Both the position numbers and the translations under genes were made by a program. From NCBI RefSeq assembly GCF_937616625.2, contig NC_065577.1, forward strand, positions 22,388,501 to 22,452,500: a stretch of 64,000 nucleotides of DNA, written 5' to 3'. This stretch comes from Mercurialis annua (lineage: Eukaryota > Streptophyta > Magnoliopsida > Malpighiales > Euphorbiaceae). Numbering within the stretch: position 1 is the stretch's first letter; the number at the start of each line of letters is the position of its first letter. Of this stretch, positions 1 to 12,745 are shown one piece after another. The notes beneath the pieces are model-generated. The model was given only the letters and a program-made list of their open reading frames with translations. It did no database searches and was not told the origin of the DNA.

Positions 1-3000
1 CGCCTTCTCTGACCAGGATTGTAACACCCACATTTAAAATTGCATATGGTCATGCTCATACATTCCATGCATTTCGATGGTCAAGAGTAAGCGTGGTTCA
101 TTAGTATTTACATGAGCATTTAAAGTAATGATTGATGTTAATTAAATAAAAATGATGGGGGTTTGATTAACGCAATAACTATTCAAAATGAATAATAGGT
201 AGTATAACGATAAACAAATATGTTCAAACTAAATTGGAAGAAAAGTACGTCGGTTAACTAGGGTTATTTGGTTATTAATTATGAAACAAAATAAACTAAA
301 TTTTCTAAGTTAGACTTTGATTAAATTTCAAAGACTATAAGGAGATATAGCTTTAAAAAATGATTCCATGAGAACAATTCTATATTAGTAAGAATAACTC
401 TTACTATAAGTTAAATATCACCTCTTAACTATCTTTTCTTCATTTTACCAAAACAAATCAAGAGAAACAAGAGCAAGCAAGTGATAAAAACCTAAACCTA
501 ACTTTAAAAACAAGATCAATTACACCTTTATTTAAGTTTGGATCAAGAAAAGAAGATATTTGGTAAGTAATTTAAGTGTTTTGGTTGATTAGGTTAGGAT
601 TCATCATCTTTTTGCAAGCAATCTCCTTATATCCAAAATTTGGTATGTGTTGTTTATATCATAAGTCAAGTTATACAGCTCCAAATTGGTTGATTCTTGA
701 ATCTACGGAAACTGAATCTAGTCTACTACAATGGTTATTCTTTGTGTATCGTCATTTAAAGTCGTTATGATAGCCTAATACGCCACGCCATGTTTTTGCT
801 CTGTCTGCCTATACAGCCTTATAGGGTAGCAACAAAACTTGCATAAATCATTGTATTGCGATCGAATTGAGTTTCTTATTTTTTTGTAGCTTTTCTAGAC
901 TCATATACCTATAACTTCACCGAAGGGTTTTTCCAAATTATGTTTATATTGATATGTGGATCACTTTAAAGATAGGGTATATGTTCTGCGTACTTATAGA
1001 ACTATAACTGCATCTTTAACTACTTGTAAAATTGATATGATGAGTGATACATGTCCAAATGATGCCATTCTTGTTTCTCTGGATTCTTTAGGATGATAAC
1101 TAAAACTGTTTAGTTTTGACATAAGACTAAATCTGTCATTTGGATTGTGAATAAGAAAGAACCATTTAATTTTATAATCTGTCTAGACAGTTTAACCTAT
1201 TGGTGTTGTAATATACATAATCTGATTAATACTAATCCAATTGATGTGCTTCCAATTGGAAATGAAACTAGACTCAAATGTACAGAACTCATATCAATAG
1301 TTTGTATAAATGATGTTTGAGTTAGGAGTAGTACCTATTTGAAGTCATTACACATAATCTACCTAGAAAAAAGGGTTATGGTTACTAGTTTATTTTTTTT
1401 ATGTAAATTGAGGAAATGGTTACCTTGTGAATGAATTGAGATTATATATATGTGAATATTTACTTATAGACCAGAAGGGAATACGACGGACAAGCCTGGA
1501 ACTTAACGGATTTGTACTAAGAGTTTTTATATAAAGTGTTGTATAAGTGTTTGATGTGAGATAGTTTGAATATTACGGTTATGCGATAAGTTAAAACTTT
1601 TGTGTCGAAACATAACATATATTAAATGGATATTGTGATGTTTATTATAAATTCTGAGTATATAATGTTTTAATTTGAGGATGTCACAAGGACAGATTCG
1701 AAATTCGAATCTGCAAACAGATCTTGAGAATCACTCCTTAAATTTCTTAATGACAAAATTAATAACTTCAATTTCCAGAGTCCAAACGTTCGATCCAACT
1801 AAACCAATTAGAACATCTAAATTAATCGCAGGGTCAAAACAAACGTTCGAAACGCACATCGATACCAATGCCAAAGTTAAGCTAAAGAAAAACTAGCGAG
1901 AAGTGTCCTTACGTGGTACTTCACACAATGAGGCAAACGAGCACAAAACTACCATGGCATAACTTAATGAGAGACAAAAATAACGACATAGTAATATAGG
2001 TCAAGAATTGTTCACACATCCGAAAAACACTTAAGCATCTTGCAGTAAAACAAATACTCATTAAGATAGATATCCAATATAAATTTCAAAGGATTGAGCA
2101 TAGAACATCTTATGTGATCAGCGAATTCCTACAAATATGGAAGTAACTTAAATAGCCCAACAATGATCTAAATCATATAATAACATTTTCAAAACGTCAA
2201 TTTAGAATAAAACAAAATGTGATATTGATCAAAAATATTTATCAAAACCCATTTCGAAAGATGAAATTTACAAAATAGATTTCAAGTTAATGTCGAACAC
2301 CCACAGTTTTAAAATTCATTTTCCGGAAAAACCACTTTAGAAAATACGGTTAAAATTTGTTCCCAAACGCCTCAAATTAACATCAGCGATTTAACCAAGT
2401 GATCACAACTTCCAAGCTCAATTCCAAATTTGGGTGACCCAAGTCGAACCCGCAATTACCATTTGTAAAACGTATACAAAATATTTCAAAATCTGGAAAA
2501 ACGTATTTTAAACAAATTTCAGTCCTTTCAAAAATAGAAAGCTCGACGTCTCCCAATGACAACATCAAAACAATTTTTCTTTAGCAACCTTTTCAAAAAC
2601 ATAAGTTTCAGTAAAAAAAACTAGTAATTCGAGCATATACCAACAACAGCAAAGTGTTGACAACCGAAATATGGTAAAAATTACAAAAGTAATATTAAAT
2701 CATCAATACGGTATCGCATTACATAATAATAATAATGATAATAATTTTATTACAAAACAATTATCTTGAAAACACCAAGGTAGACGTAACAAAAAAATTT
2801 GAATTCGAAAAATTTATTTTATTTTAAAAGAACAAACCTTTTTTCAATCCTTCGTCAAATATAATTTTTTTCAAAATTTATGAATTTCATTTTTACTGGC
2901 AAGATACTGAAACTAATATTTTAGGGTGTCGTGCCCACTACCCATTCGACTTTTTTTTTTTGCGTCAAAACACAGTTAGGTAAAAATAATCCTCTTAAGG

Positions 3001-3525
3001 TAATATAAAAGCAAAATGTGGCCTGCAACGTAATTCACAAAACGTGAAAAAATTTCTCGGTCATTTTTTTTAACCCCAAAACAATGTTAAAGCCTGATTT
3101 TTTTTTTAAAAATCAAAGCTCGCGGTCAAAGCCATAAGTACTCACATAATAATTTAACGTCAACAACATCATTAAAGGCATAACAGCCAAAATATATCAG
3201 TCAAGTGAAAAGCAACATTATCAAGATAAGGAAATTAACATCATACTCAAGTATGATATAAAGAAAATTATCAACATAAGATTTTCTGAGAAATTAAAAG
3301 CAATTTAAAATCACCCAAGTGAAATAACATCAATATAATAAAATCAAAGCATAAGCAATGACTGACTCGACGCAATTCTATCGGTGTAGGCAGAAAATTT
3401 TAAAATCAAAGGATGACGATTAAAGGACAAGACATGAAACCTAATTCCGCAGTAGTACCTATGACTCAATAACAACTTAACAGGGTAAACACATAGCATG
3501 CAAATGGTCTTGGTTTGAAACCACA
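1..3525 (-). mobile_element. Internal region of decayed Ty3/gypsy element 1 (runs off left edge)
   Basis: This is the non-coding interior downstream, on the minus strand, of the primer site at 3526-3537 and the LTR at 3542-6845. No gag or pol frame survives. Its identity rests on homology inside the window: the reverse complement of about 1683-2530 aligns piece by piece with 41830-42620, where shared landmarks include the stretch around GGAAGTTGTAATCACTC and the one around AAGATGTTCTATGCTCAATC. It is interrupted by the LTR-like insertion at 20-1677. The very long LTR, the non-coding interior and the Met-tRNA primer site fit a dead or non-autonomous chromovirus relative. The element continues beyond base 1. 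Confidence 0.7.
20..1677 (+). mobile_element. Probable solo LTR (Ty3/gypsy-like) nested in element 1, flanked by AGGAT
   Basis: The insertion starts with TGTAACACCC, a usual plant gypsy LTR start, and is bordered by AGGAT at 15-19 and 1678-1682. The flanks 1-19 and 1678 onward are nearly contiguous in the related element at about 42600-42650, so the intervening 1658 bp was inserted. No primer site or coding frame is visible, which fits a solo LTR left by LTR-LTR recombination. The right end reads AATTTG rather than the canonical CA, so either the end is mutated or the boundary is off by a few bases. Confidence 0.65.
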
Positions 3526-3537
3526 GCTCTGATACCA
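3526..3537 (-). promoter_or_regulatory. Primer binding site of element 1
   Basis: On the minus strand this reads TGGTATCAGAGC, the standard complement to the 3' end of plant initiator Met-tRNA. It lies four bases inside the LTR boundary, which fixes the element's orientation as minus. Confidence 0.85.
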
Positions 3538-5897
3538 AGTTTGTCACGACCCAATTTCATGGATCGCGACTGGCGCTAGGGTATAGGTATGGTTGTACCG
3601 AAACCCGTAGCAAGCCATACGGAAAACAAAAAATCATATAAACCTGCAGAAAATCCAATGCTCGGGGGCAACCGAGACTCCAACTTAAACAAACAGTTTA
3701 TATGATAATATTTCCATTAAATAATAAATAACCAGAGTTAAACAATTTAATATGCCAAAGCAATAAGCATGTCCAACCCAATTTGACAACAACTATAATA
3801 ATATAGACTTCTATTTTACTACTGCGGTCTAAGAATAAAAATTAGTTTGACAATTTGCTAAAATGAAATAAACCTCCGAGGAATAAAGAATCGGAGATCA
3901 GTAGACTCGCTCAAAATAATAAACCTGGAAAATGAGGAAACAACGGGGTTCAGATATACTGAGATGAGTTCGCAATATTATTTACATTTATTAAGTTTAA
4001 AAACCTTAAATCAAAACCCTTTTATACTAATATAATATGTGATTATGGAATAACAGTATTGAAACGATCCCAGCGTCAGTATGACATAGCATACTGAAAA
4101 ACCCAAAATGGACGGGAACAAATCCTCGTCATATACCAGCGTAAGTAAGACCTTAGTTTGCCGATCTCAGAATACTTACCGGTGCACACAGTCTCGATAC
4201 AAGCCTATTGCACAGCTTGTTTCAATCCAGATCCATAATCGCTTAAAACAGTTCAAAAACATTTATAATACTAAAATAAGATGCGGTACTTAACAAAGCG
4301 GTAAATAGCACTTACAAACTCACTGTTTACTAATCCACGTGAAAATCTGGCAAGTGACAAAATCTGAATCGACTCCGAAGCACGCACAGTCGACGACGAG
4401 TCTAAGAACAGAGTAAAAACAATTATTAAAATCAACCCCTAACTCTAGAGAGTACTAGACACCACATAGGACTAGCACAATACCGAGTCAAGCATAAACA
4501 TAGCTAGAATAGAATGAACGATCAACCACGTAATGACCCGAGTCAAAAACAAACCACATCGAGTAACACGATACTTCGAAAACTAAATAAGCCAAGTATA
4601 TTAGGTTCCCGTTTTAAAATCCGTTCCGGAAAATATTACTCAAATAATATTTAGATAATAACTTAAATCAATTTCTCAAATCGTGGGTTAGCCGAGTTAC
4701 CAATAACTACCAAGTTATCTCACATGTCGGGTGATCCAAGTCTCATCCGACCCGAACTATTTTATCAAAATATAAACCATAGTTTATAATTCCCAAAAAT
4801 CACTTTGATAAATAAATATAATTATATTCAATTATAAACTATATTTTATAATTATAGAAATAACTTTGATAAATCAATGTTTTAAACGGAACCCAATAAC
4901 TTTAACTTCAAGAAACCCAAGTTACAACCAAAAACTTAATCAAATAAGTTTTAAAAAAAAAAACGTTCAAGGACTAAATTATAATTTAGCCAAGAAAGAC
5001 ATACCAAAAGGATATTTAAAATCAAATATAATTACCCGAGTAATTATATTAATTTAGATTATAAAATAATCATTGTTTTCAATTTGACAATTTATAACTC
5101 AAAACGAAATTTAAAAGTTAAAAATATAAATTTAATCACATTGGCACGCTAAGCCAAAATCTCAAAATATCAATTAATAATAATTAAATAATAAATTTCA
5201 ATTTCCATTTATTATAATTAAAATAAATAATTTAATCAAAATCGTTTAATTTATATTAAGATTAATATAAATTCCAAATTTAAAATAATAATACTCAAGA
5301 AATTTTAAATCATAATTAAATTACCAAAATAAAAGTCGAAACTAATTCCGTAGATTAAAATTAAAATCAATTTATGAAAGCAGCAAATAATAACTTAAGG
5401 AATCAATATGCTTTAAGTCAAATTATCCAGGGACTTATAGGCACCTTTAGCCAATAAACAAATCAATTCGGCCAATCACCAAAAACCACATCATCATCTT
5501 CTACATTAATTTCATAACTCAAACTTAACCTTTGCAGAAGCAATTCACAGAGGCAAACTGAAAACTAACTTCAAGCTATCTAACTCATCAATCATTAACT
5601 AACAACTAACCAAGATTTTAAACCATAACTTTCATAACAAGAACAAGAAAATGAATCACAATCCAAGAAATCAAAGTTCATTCCTCTGTTAAAAAAGAAT
5701 CGACATGGCAGAGATTACGAAACTGAAACGAAGCCAACCCAAATCGAGAGGCAATTCTCAAACTGAGATAAACCATTAACTACCCAATAATCTAGAGACT
5801 AAACAACAATAAGCCACAAAATCAATGCCAAAGAAGCTAAGGAAATCAATAGCAAGAACAATGTGTTTCACAATTTAAGAAACAAACAAATACGATA

Positions 5898-6270
5898 AGA
5901 CGACGGCGATTAAAACGAGATTATATACGTACCGTTTGACGAAAACGAAGTTGAGAATTGTAAAGGCGTGAGTCTACTTCAACTAGGACGAAACGGATCC
6001 AATTTAACGCTCAAACGATTAAGAACGGATCAAAACACTAAACTATCGATTTTAGAACCAAAACAGAAAATTACACAAAAACGGCGAGACGACGGCAATC
6101 ATAACGGAAAAGATAGCGTACCGTTTCCGATTTTCAAACTTTAGAGTTGTAGAGAACTGAGTCTACTATGGCAGCGAGCAAACAAACCTCGATTCGATGT
6201 TAGAAACGAAGAGAACGAATTAATGAACAAAAGTGTTGATTAAAGAAAAACTAAAAATGAATGATGAACG
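5898..6270 (-). repeat. Imperfect ~190-bp tandem duplication inside the element 1 LTR
   Basis: Two diverged copies begin near ACGACGGCGATTAAAACG (about 5900) and ACGACGGCAATCATAACG (about 6090). Both carry a GTACCGTTT block and a GAGTCTACT block at matching offsets. The duplication falls where transcription start and leader sequences would be expected. Confidence 0.55.
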
Positions 6271-6462
6271 CTTACCGGTTTAGAATCCAAAAGAAAGAAT
6301 GATTGGTGACTAATTTCAGAGAGTTTTGAGATGAACAATGACGGCTAGAGTTAGTAAAATACATAGGGACAATAAGGTTTAGAACGTGATGATAATAGTT
6401 AGAGATTTGGGGCCGAGATTTCCGAGAAACAAGGAAGGAACAACATGCCATATATGGCATTA

Positions 6463-6634
6463 GACGTGGTCTCGTTCGAGACATGTTGGTCTCGAACGAG
6501 ACCTGCAGAATTGCAAGTGTCTCGTTTGAGACCTCCAGGTATCGAACGGGACAGCTTGAAAATGCAAGTGTCATGTTTGAGACCTCCAGGTCTCAAACGG
6601 GACAGCCTGAAAATCTCGAATCTCAATTGAGACC
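6463..6634. repeat. Cluster of GGTCTC-type inverted and tandem repeats
   Basis: Two near-identical units of about 51 bp, near 6513 and 6564, each hold a GTTTGAGACCT arm and an AACGGGACAG arm. A similar inverted pair precedes them (TCTCGTTCGAGA, then TCTCGAACGAGA). Because arms and spacers are symmetric, open frames appear on both strands. They are not coding. Confidence 0.6.
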
Positions 6635-6650
6635 TGAGTAAACCCAACTT

Positions 6651-6673
6651 GGTTCAACCATTTTGGTTGAACC
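6651..6673. repeat. Perfect hairpin GGTTCAACC/GGTTGAACC
   Basis: Nine-base perfectly complementary arms flank a five-base loop (ATTTT) near the U3 end of the element 1 LTR. Confidence 0.7.
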
Positions 6674-6845
6674 AACACCCAAATCAGTCTAATACATTTC
6701 AAACCCAAATCGAACCTTAAAACGAACTGAAATCAAACCAAGAAAAATTACTCCAACCATTAAATCATCTCACGAAATAACAAACGACTCGACATAAAAT
6801 CGGAAACTCATAAAGTAAATTTAAAAAAATATACGGGGTATTATA

Positions 6846-8532
6846 CGTTTGGATTTCTTTCGTAATGTTTTAAACGTTTGGATTTCTTTTGTAATGTTTT
6901 AAACGCCAAAAGTTAAGAAACCAATCACTAAAAAGGATTGGTTTCGTAACATTTATAAATGTTTCACATCATTATCGATGTAATCCAAACGTTTAAAGCG
7001 TTATAAAATAAATTCAAACGTTTAAAATTTGGCGAAATAAATCCAAACGTTTATAACGTTATGAAACGAATCCAAAAGGTTAAAACATTGCGAAACAAAT
7101 CCCAAAGTTTCACCTTATTAACAAAACAAATCCAAACGTTTAAAACGTTACGAAACAAATCAAAATGTTTCACCTTTTTAGCGATCTAAGCCAAATAATT
7201 ATAAACGTTACGAAAAAAAACCAAACGTTTCACCTTTTTAGCAATTTAAGACACACGCTTATAAATGATACGAAACAAATCCAAACGTTTCATATTTTTA
7301 GCGATTTAAGCAAAACTTTTACAAACGTTACAAAATAATCCAAACGTTTCTCATTTTTAGCAATTTAAGCCAAATGTTTACAAACGTTACGAAACAAGTC
7401 CAAAAAATTTAAAACGTTACGAAACAAATCCAAATGTTTCACCTCTTTAGCGATTTAAGCCAAACGTTTACAAACGTTACAAAACAATCCAAACGTTTAA
7501 AACGTTACGAAACAAATCCAAACGTTTCACATTATTAGCGATTTAAGCCAATCGTTTACAAACGTTACGGAACAAATTCAAACGTCACCTTTTTAGCAAT
7601 TTATGCCAAACATTTACAACGTTATGAAAAAAATCAAACGTTTAAAACATTACGAAATAAATCCAAACGTTTTATATTTTTAGCAATTTATGCCAAATGT
7701 CTACAAATGTTACGAAACAAATCCAAACATCACCTTTTTAGCGATTTAAGCCAAACGTTTAAAACATTACGGAACCAAACGTTTCACCTTTTTAGACGTT
7801 TGTAAACGTTTGACTTAAATCGCTAAAGAGGTGAAACATTTGGATTTGTTTCGTAACGCTTGTAAACCTTTGGATTTAATCACTAACTTTTACAAACATT
7901 ACAAAACAAATCCAAACGTTTCACATATTTAGCGATTTAATCCAAACATTTCCCCTTTTTAGCAAAACAAATCCGAACGTTTCACCTTTTTAGCGATTGA
8001 AGCCAAACGTTTCACCTTTTTATCAATTTAAGCCAAACGTTTACAAACGTTACGAAACAACGTTTGAATTTTTCATAATGTTTGTAAATGTTTGGCATAA
8101 AATTCTAAAAATGTGAAACATTTTGATTTGTTTTGTAACGTTTGTAAATGTTTGGCTTATATTGCTAAAAAGCTCAAATGTTTGGAATTTCTTCGTAACA
8201 TTTTAAACGTTTGAATTCGTACGTTTAAACGTTACGAAAGAAAACCAAACATTTGGATTTGTTTCGTAACGTTTAAAATGTCTGGATTGGTGTTGTAACT
8301 TTTGTAAACGTTTGGCTTAAATCGCTAAAAAGGTGAAACGTTTGGATTGGTTTCGTAACGTTTTAAACGTTAGTCTTAAATTGATAAAAAGGTAAAACGT
8401 GAAACGTTTGGATTTGTTTCGTAACGTTTGTAAACGTTTGGATTGGTTTTGTAACGATTCAAACTTTTGGCTTACACAACTAAAAGGTGAAATATTTGGA
8501 TTTGTTTCGTAATGTTTGTAAGCGTTTGGCTT
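6846..8532. repeat. 60-bp satellite, block A (both orientations)
   Basis: Diverged copies of the 60-bp monomer described for block E. The reverse orientation (GGATTTGTTTCGTAACG type) is seen at about 6846-6905, 7798-7885 and 8060-8532. The forward orientation is seen at about 6910-7797 and 7885-8060. The left edge is the LTR of element 1 and the right edge is an LTR-like sequence starting TGTCGCACC. Confidence 0.85.
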
Positions 8533-9540
8533 TGTCGCACCGTGCCGGCCAGTCTCACTACTATGCTAGGGCACTTAGGAGTTTTAATTTATACCACGAG
8601 ACTTTGTGCGACTTGGCTGACTTCCCGTGTTTTATGGATTGTGGCTTAAATATATGAGAAAGATAAGAATTAATATTTATTTTTAATAATAACGCTCTAA
8701 CACCGAGCCATTATTATTTTAATCGAGATTTAAATAAAATTATGGAGGACTTGAATCGAACATTGTTAAGTTCTGATGCCTACGTATCTGAATTCCGTTA
8801 TCAAAGTCCACGTAGTTCAAAATGAAATAATATTTAAAAAAAATCTTTAAAAGATTTGGATTTGAGTCTCGCTCGAGACGCCTACGTATCCTACTCGACA
8901 GAATCAAAACCCACGTAGTTCAAACTTAAATGGTGTAAAAGGAAAAATAATAAAAAGAAGTAGGACTTTTACAAAAAGGGAATAAAGATTTTGGAAAAAA
9001 TGATAAGGATTTTGAAATTTAATAAAATACTAAAATTATTTTAATTTGATTTGGACACTTACATATCTTAGCCTTAGGTATATATAATATGAAATGAGAA
9101 GATTCGGGGGTAAGTAATTATGTACAGGAATAATTACTTGAATAAAAAGAAAGAAGTAGAATATTAATTTATTTATATTTATTTCAAAATTTAAATTTGA
9201 CATTTACATACCTTAACTTCAGGTATATAGAGTGTCAAAAAAAAATCTCGGAGATATTTAAGTATTATTTTTTTATTCGGTGAACTTGATCTCGCAATTC
9301 GACGCACCGAGAGGCCTACGTACCCAATAAATGGGATCAAAGTCCGCGTAGTTCGATGTTTATAGGAAGACGGATAATTTTTAAAGGCTTGGATTTGAGC
9401 CTCGATTTGAATGCCGAGATGTCGGATAAAAAAATGGCAGTTTGAGATAGATTAAATAATATTCTGAGCCAAAAATGGTATTTAATCGTATCCTATGAAA
9501 ATATAATTTTTAAAAAATATATAAAATTTGAATCAATTGA
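8533..9540 (-). mobile_element. LTR-like fragment with repeated CCTACGTA modules
   Basis: The left edge TGTCGCACCGTGCCGGCC, followed by GCTAGGGCAC, resembles the minus-strand terminus of the other gypsy LTRs here (TGTCACGACCC, then GCGCTAGGG). No primer site or coding frame adjoins it. It contains three copies of a module that opens GCCTACGTA and closes CGTAGTTC. The far boundary is not visible, so 9540 is only where the recognisable modules end. Confidence 0.4.
8778..9354. repeat. Three ~42-bp modules GCCTACGTA...CGTAGTTC
   Basis: Copies lie at 8778-8819, 8880-8922 and 9314-9354. Each has conserved ends, while the middle varies around an ATCAAAGTCC-like core. Each copy is preceded by a GGA(C/T)TTGA-type leader. 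A second short pair, CTTACATA followed by AGGTATATA, recurs at about 9057 and 9203, so this piece grew by local duplication. Confidence 0.6.
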
Positions 9541-10537
9541 ATGTTTTTTTTCACTCCTAATTATTATTTAGTCATAAAAAAATGTGAGCATAAAAATATA
9601 AATTTCATCAATGAAAATAAAAAAATGATTATATAACTTGTTAATTTTTTTTTATATTTAAAAAAAAAATATCAAAAATGGGTCATGAAACAAACAAGGG
9701 GGCACCTAATTCTCTTGAGAAAATAACAAAACTATACAAAAAGAGAAAGAAAATAATAAAAATGCTAAATTTGCTGAAATATTACATGAGCATCTCAAAA
9801 AAATGAAAGTTTATATTTAAAACCTACCCAATGAGTGCAACACATGACACACACAAAATAAATTGAAAAGGTCAAAAACGCGTCATAATAGTCAAAAACG
9901 CATCAGAAACGCGTCTGACATGCGCCTGACACGCGTGTTAGTACTGTGTGTCAGTCACGCGTCATTTTTCCAAAACTATTCAAACATGTATCATTTACGT
10001 ATCTGTTATGTATCGTAAAGGACATATCTGATTATTATTTTTTCATATTTTTAAAATAAAAATAAATAAACAAATAGATAAATATATTATTAATATGTAT
10101 TATTTATATGTTTTTGAGGTGTATGTATAATATATTTTAAATTAAAAGATATATGTATCACGTGCTTTAATTAATATTCACGCATCAAATATATCAATAG
10201 CATTATGTTACTATCCACTATGAATTGAAGCATAAAAGTAATAAGTTATGAGGTGTATATATAATATCAAAATGTTATTAATATTATTTGATATATTATT
10301 GTTTTTGAATTGTATATATAATATATTTTAAATTAAATATACATGTATCAAATACTTTAATTGAAATTCACGCATCAATAACATCTTTATATGTTACTCG
10401 ATATAAATATCTTTAGTATACATGATATATACAAAAAAAAACTAATAACAATATTATCCACTTCATTAAAATGATAATAATATTATCGGCAATTGATCAG
10501 AAACATATTTGATTATCATTTTTTCTTATTTTTAAAA

Positions 10538-10582
<45 letters not shown>

Positions 10583-12745
10583 TGAATATGTTATTTATAT
10601 TCATTATTTATGTGCCTCTAAGATGTATGTATGATATATGTTAAGTTAAAAGATACATGTATTATATATTTTAAAAATACATATATTATGTTACAAAAAA
10701 GTATCTATGAACAATGTGTTTTCCTATTACATGTTTGATGCTTGTCTTATTCTTTTATTAATTATTATTTTAACTTTTAAAATGAATAATTCTTTTAATT
10801 TAAATTCATTTAGTTTATGATGTGTATCTGAAATGTGTTTATAGCATATATCATATATCATATAAACAGTGTGTCTTCCTATTACATGTTTGAAATGTAT
10901 CAATAGCATATATCATATCAAAAAATATGTGTTAAATGTTATAAAAATATATAAATTATACACTAAGTAAGCATGTATGATGTATTATATACAAAATACA
11001 CAAATGATACGTTTTTGATACACTATTTATATATAATATATCTCAGAATATGAAAATAATATATATTAAATACAATTTTAATAATATATTTACAATACAT
11101 AAATAATACATATCAAATATAATTTTAATAATATATATATTCTAATATAAATATTATAATGTAATGTATCTGGAATATATCTGCAATGTACATACTATAT
11201 ATATATAAAAAAAAAGAATTAATAACAATATTATCCCCGCCATCAAATTGATTAAAAAGTACAAACGTTTACAAATTTTTTATTTTATATATGAAAATTA
11301 AATTTCAAAAACAATTTGGATACATATTAGATACGTTTCAAAAATATGCACTATTGAGCCACCAATTTTACAAAACAAAAATGAAAATATAGAGAAACAA
11401 ATCAGCAAATAATAACATGCCAATAAATATTATATAAATACATATAAAATATGCAAATGATACGTTTTTTATACACTAATTATACATCATACATCTCAAA
11501 ATACACAAAATAACATAGATTAAATATAATGTTAATAATACATTTTCGATACATAAATAATACATTACTTTTTAATTCGCAGTACTATCATATTTTTGAA
11601 ATAATATATTATCATTCTTAAAAAAACAAATCAATTGAATTAAACTCTATCGAATTACGCACGATTGGATGACGAGGTTTATGAGGTTTTATCGCAACGA
11701 ACTTTCACAATTTTTCTGGCTGGCAACGCCTGATTACTAACCCTCTTGAAAGTTCTAATCTTTTTCTCTACATCTTTATCACACGATGTATCAGAGATGT
11801 ATCTTAGATACATTATATATACATCTCATTTTCAACATATATATTTAAAAAATATGTCTTCATATTACATTCTTAATACTTGTCTTGTTCTTTTGTTTTT
11901 TCTATGTTGCAAGATTTATTTTGGCTAGCAAACAGTTACCGGTCTCCATTGTCTATCTTGATCGATAAGCTTCTTAATCTTGTTACAAGGGTTCATCAAT
12001 TCTAATTCTTGAATCTCACATTACGTATCAAAACCAAGTGAACTTGCTCTTTGTATCACATATGGAACGTACAAAATAAATAATTAAATCGACTTCTGAT
12101 CAAGGATGGACTCGCATTAGCATATAATTAATCACTTGTATGAAAAATCAATCAATGTACCAACAATGTATAAGTGATGCATCATTGTTGTATTTATGAT
12201 GTATCAGTAATGTATGTATAATGTATTCATTCTCTGCTTAATATAACAAAATTTTCAAATCAACAATCATTAAACATGATGAGCTGCATGACAAGGAATG
12301 AGTACATTAGTTCTCTTAAGGAACTGAGTTAGTAAAGATTATATAGCAAATGCTTCTCAACATGGGTTCGAGGCATTGTCAAAATATCCAAATGTAACTT
12401 GAATTTAACAAAAATGGTCAATTTTCCTTATTTACTCACTAGCTAAAACCACTTACTGGTACAAAATTAAGATGTAGGGCACCATCTGAATCTGAACAAC
12501 ATCAAAAGACACTGTCATTATTCAATTTCTCATTCAAACACTTTTACGCTTAATATAATGTTTGAAGCATCTCTATAAACTACTTAACATCTCACTTCCC
12601 TTCTAAAATCTAACATTAAAAAGACACCAAGCCATGGGTATTAAAATTTACTAAAAATGAGTAAAGTAACCCAGGAATCAAAAAACTTTTTATCAAGAAA
12701 AAGAAAAACTGGAGAAACAAGAACTCACTTGTAACTCCACAGTAG
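9541..12745. repeat. AT-rich degenerate repeats with recurrent TGTATC/GATACA motifs
   Basis: No gene is visible. Loose copies of several blocks recur: one around GATTATTATTTTTTCATA (about 10030, 10510 and 10750), one around CCTATTACATGTTTGA (about 10720 and 10880, weaker at 11845), and one around CTAATAACAATATTATCC (about 10440 and 11220). TGTATC and its complement recur throughout. A GC-richer patch at 9870-9970 holds several ACGCGT words. The origin cannot be named; an old transposon body is the likeliest explanation. Confidence 0.45.
10540..10577. repeat. (AT)n microsatellite
   Basis: About 19 uninterrupted AT dinucleotides. Confidence 0.9.

Larger units (their letters stand above)
3542..6845 (-). 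mobile_element. 5' LTR of element 1 (Tekay-like gypsy)
   Basis: On the minus strand the LTR ends in GGGTCGTGACA next to the primer site and begins near the complement of GGGGTATTATA at 6835-6845, where satellite sequence resumes. At about 3.3 kb it is long. Its 3' half matches the plus-strand LTR at 45261-48120, including the segment at 4108-4293, which corresponds to 47313-47507. The U3 halves diverge. The 60-odd codon open frames inside it are by-products of the LTR, not genes. Confidence 0.8.

Noticed and set aside
6272..6647. Overlapping frames on both strands at 6272-6574, 6399-6647 and 6445-6630
   Set aside because: They arise from the symmetric GGTCTC-type repeats in an LTR.
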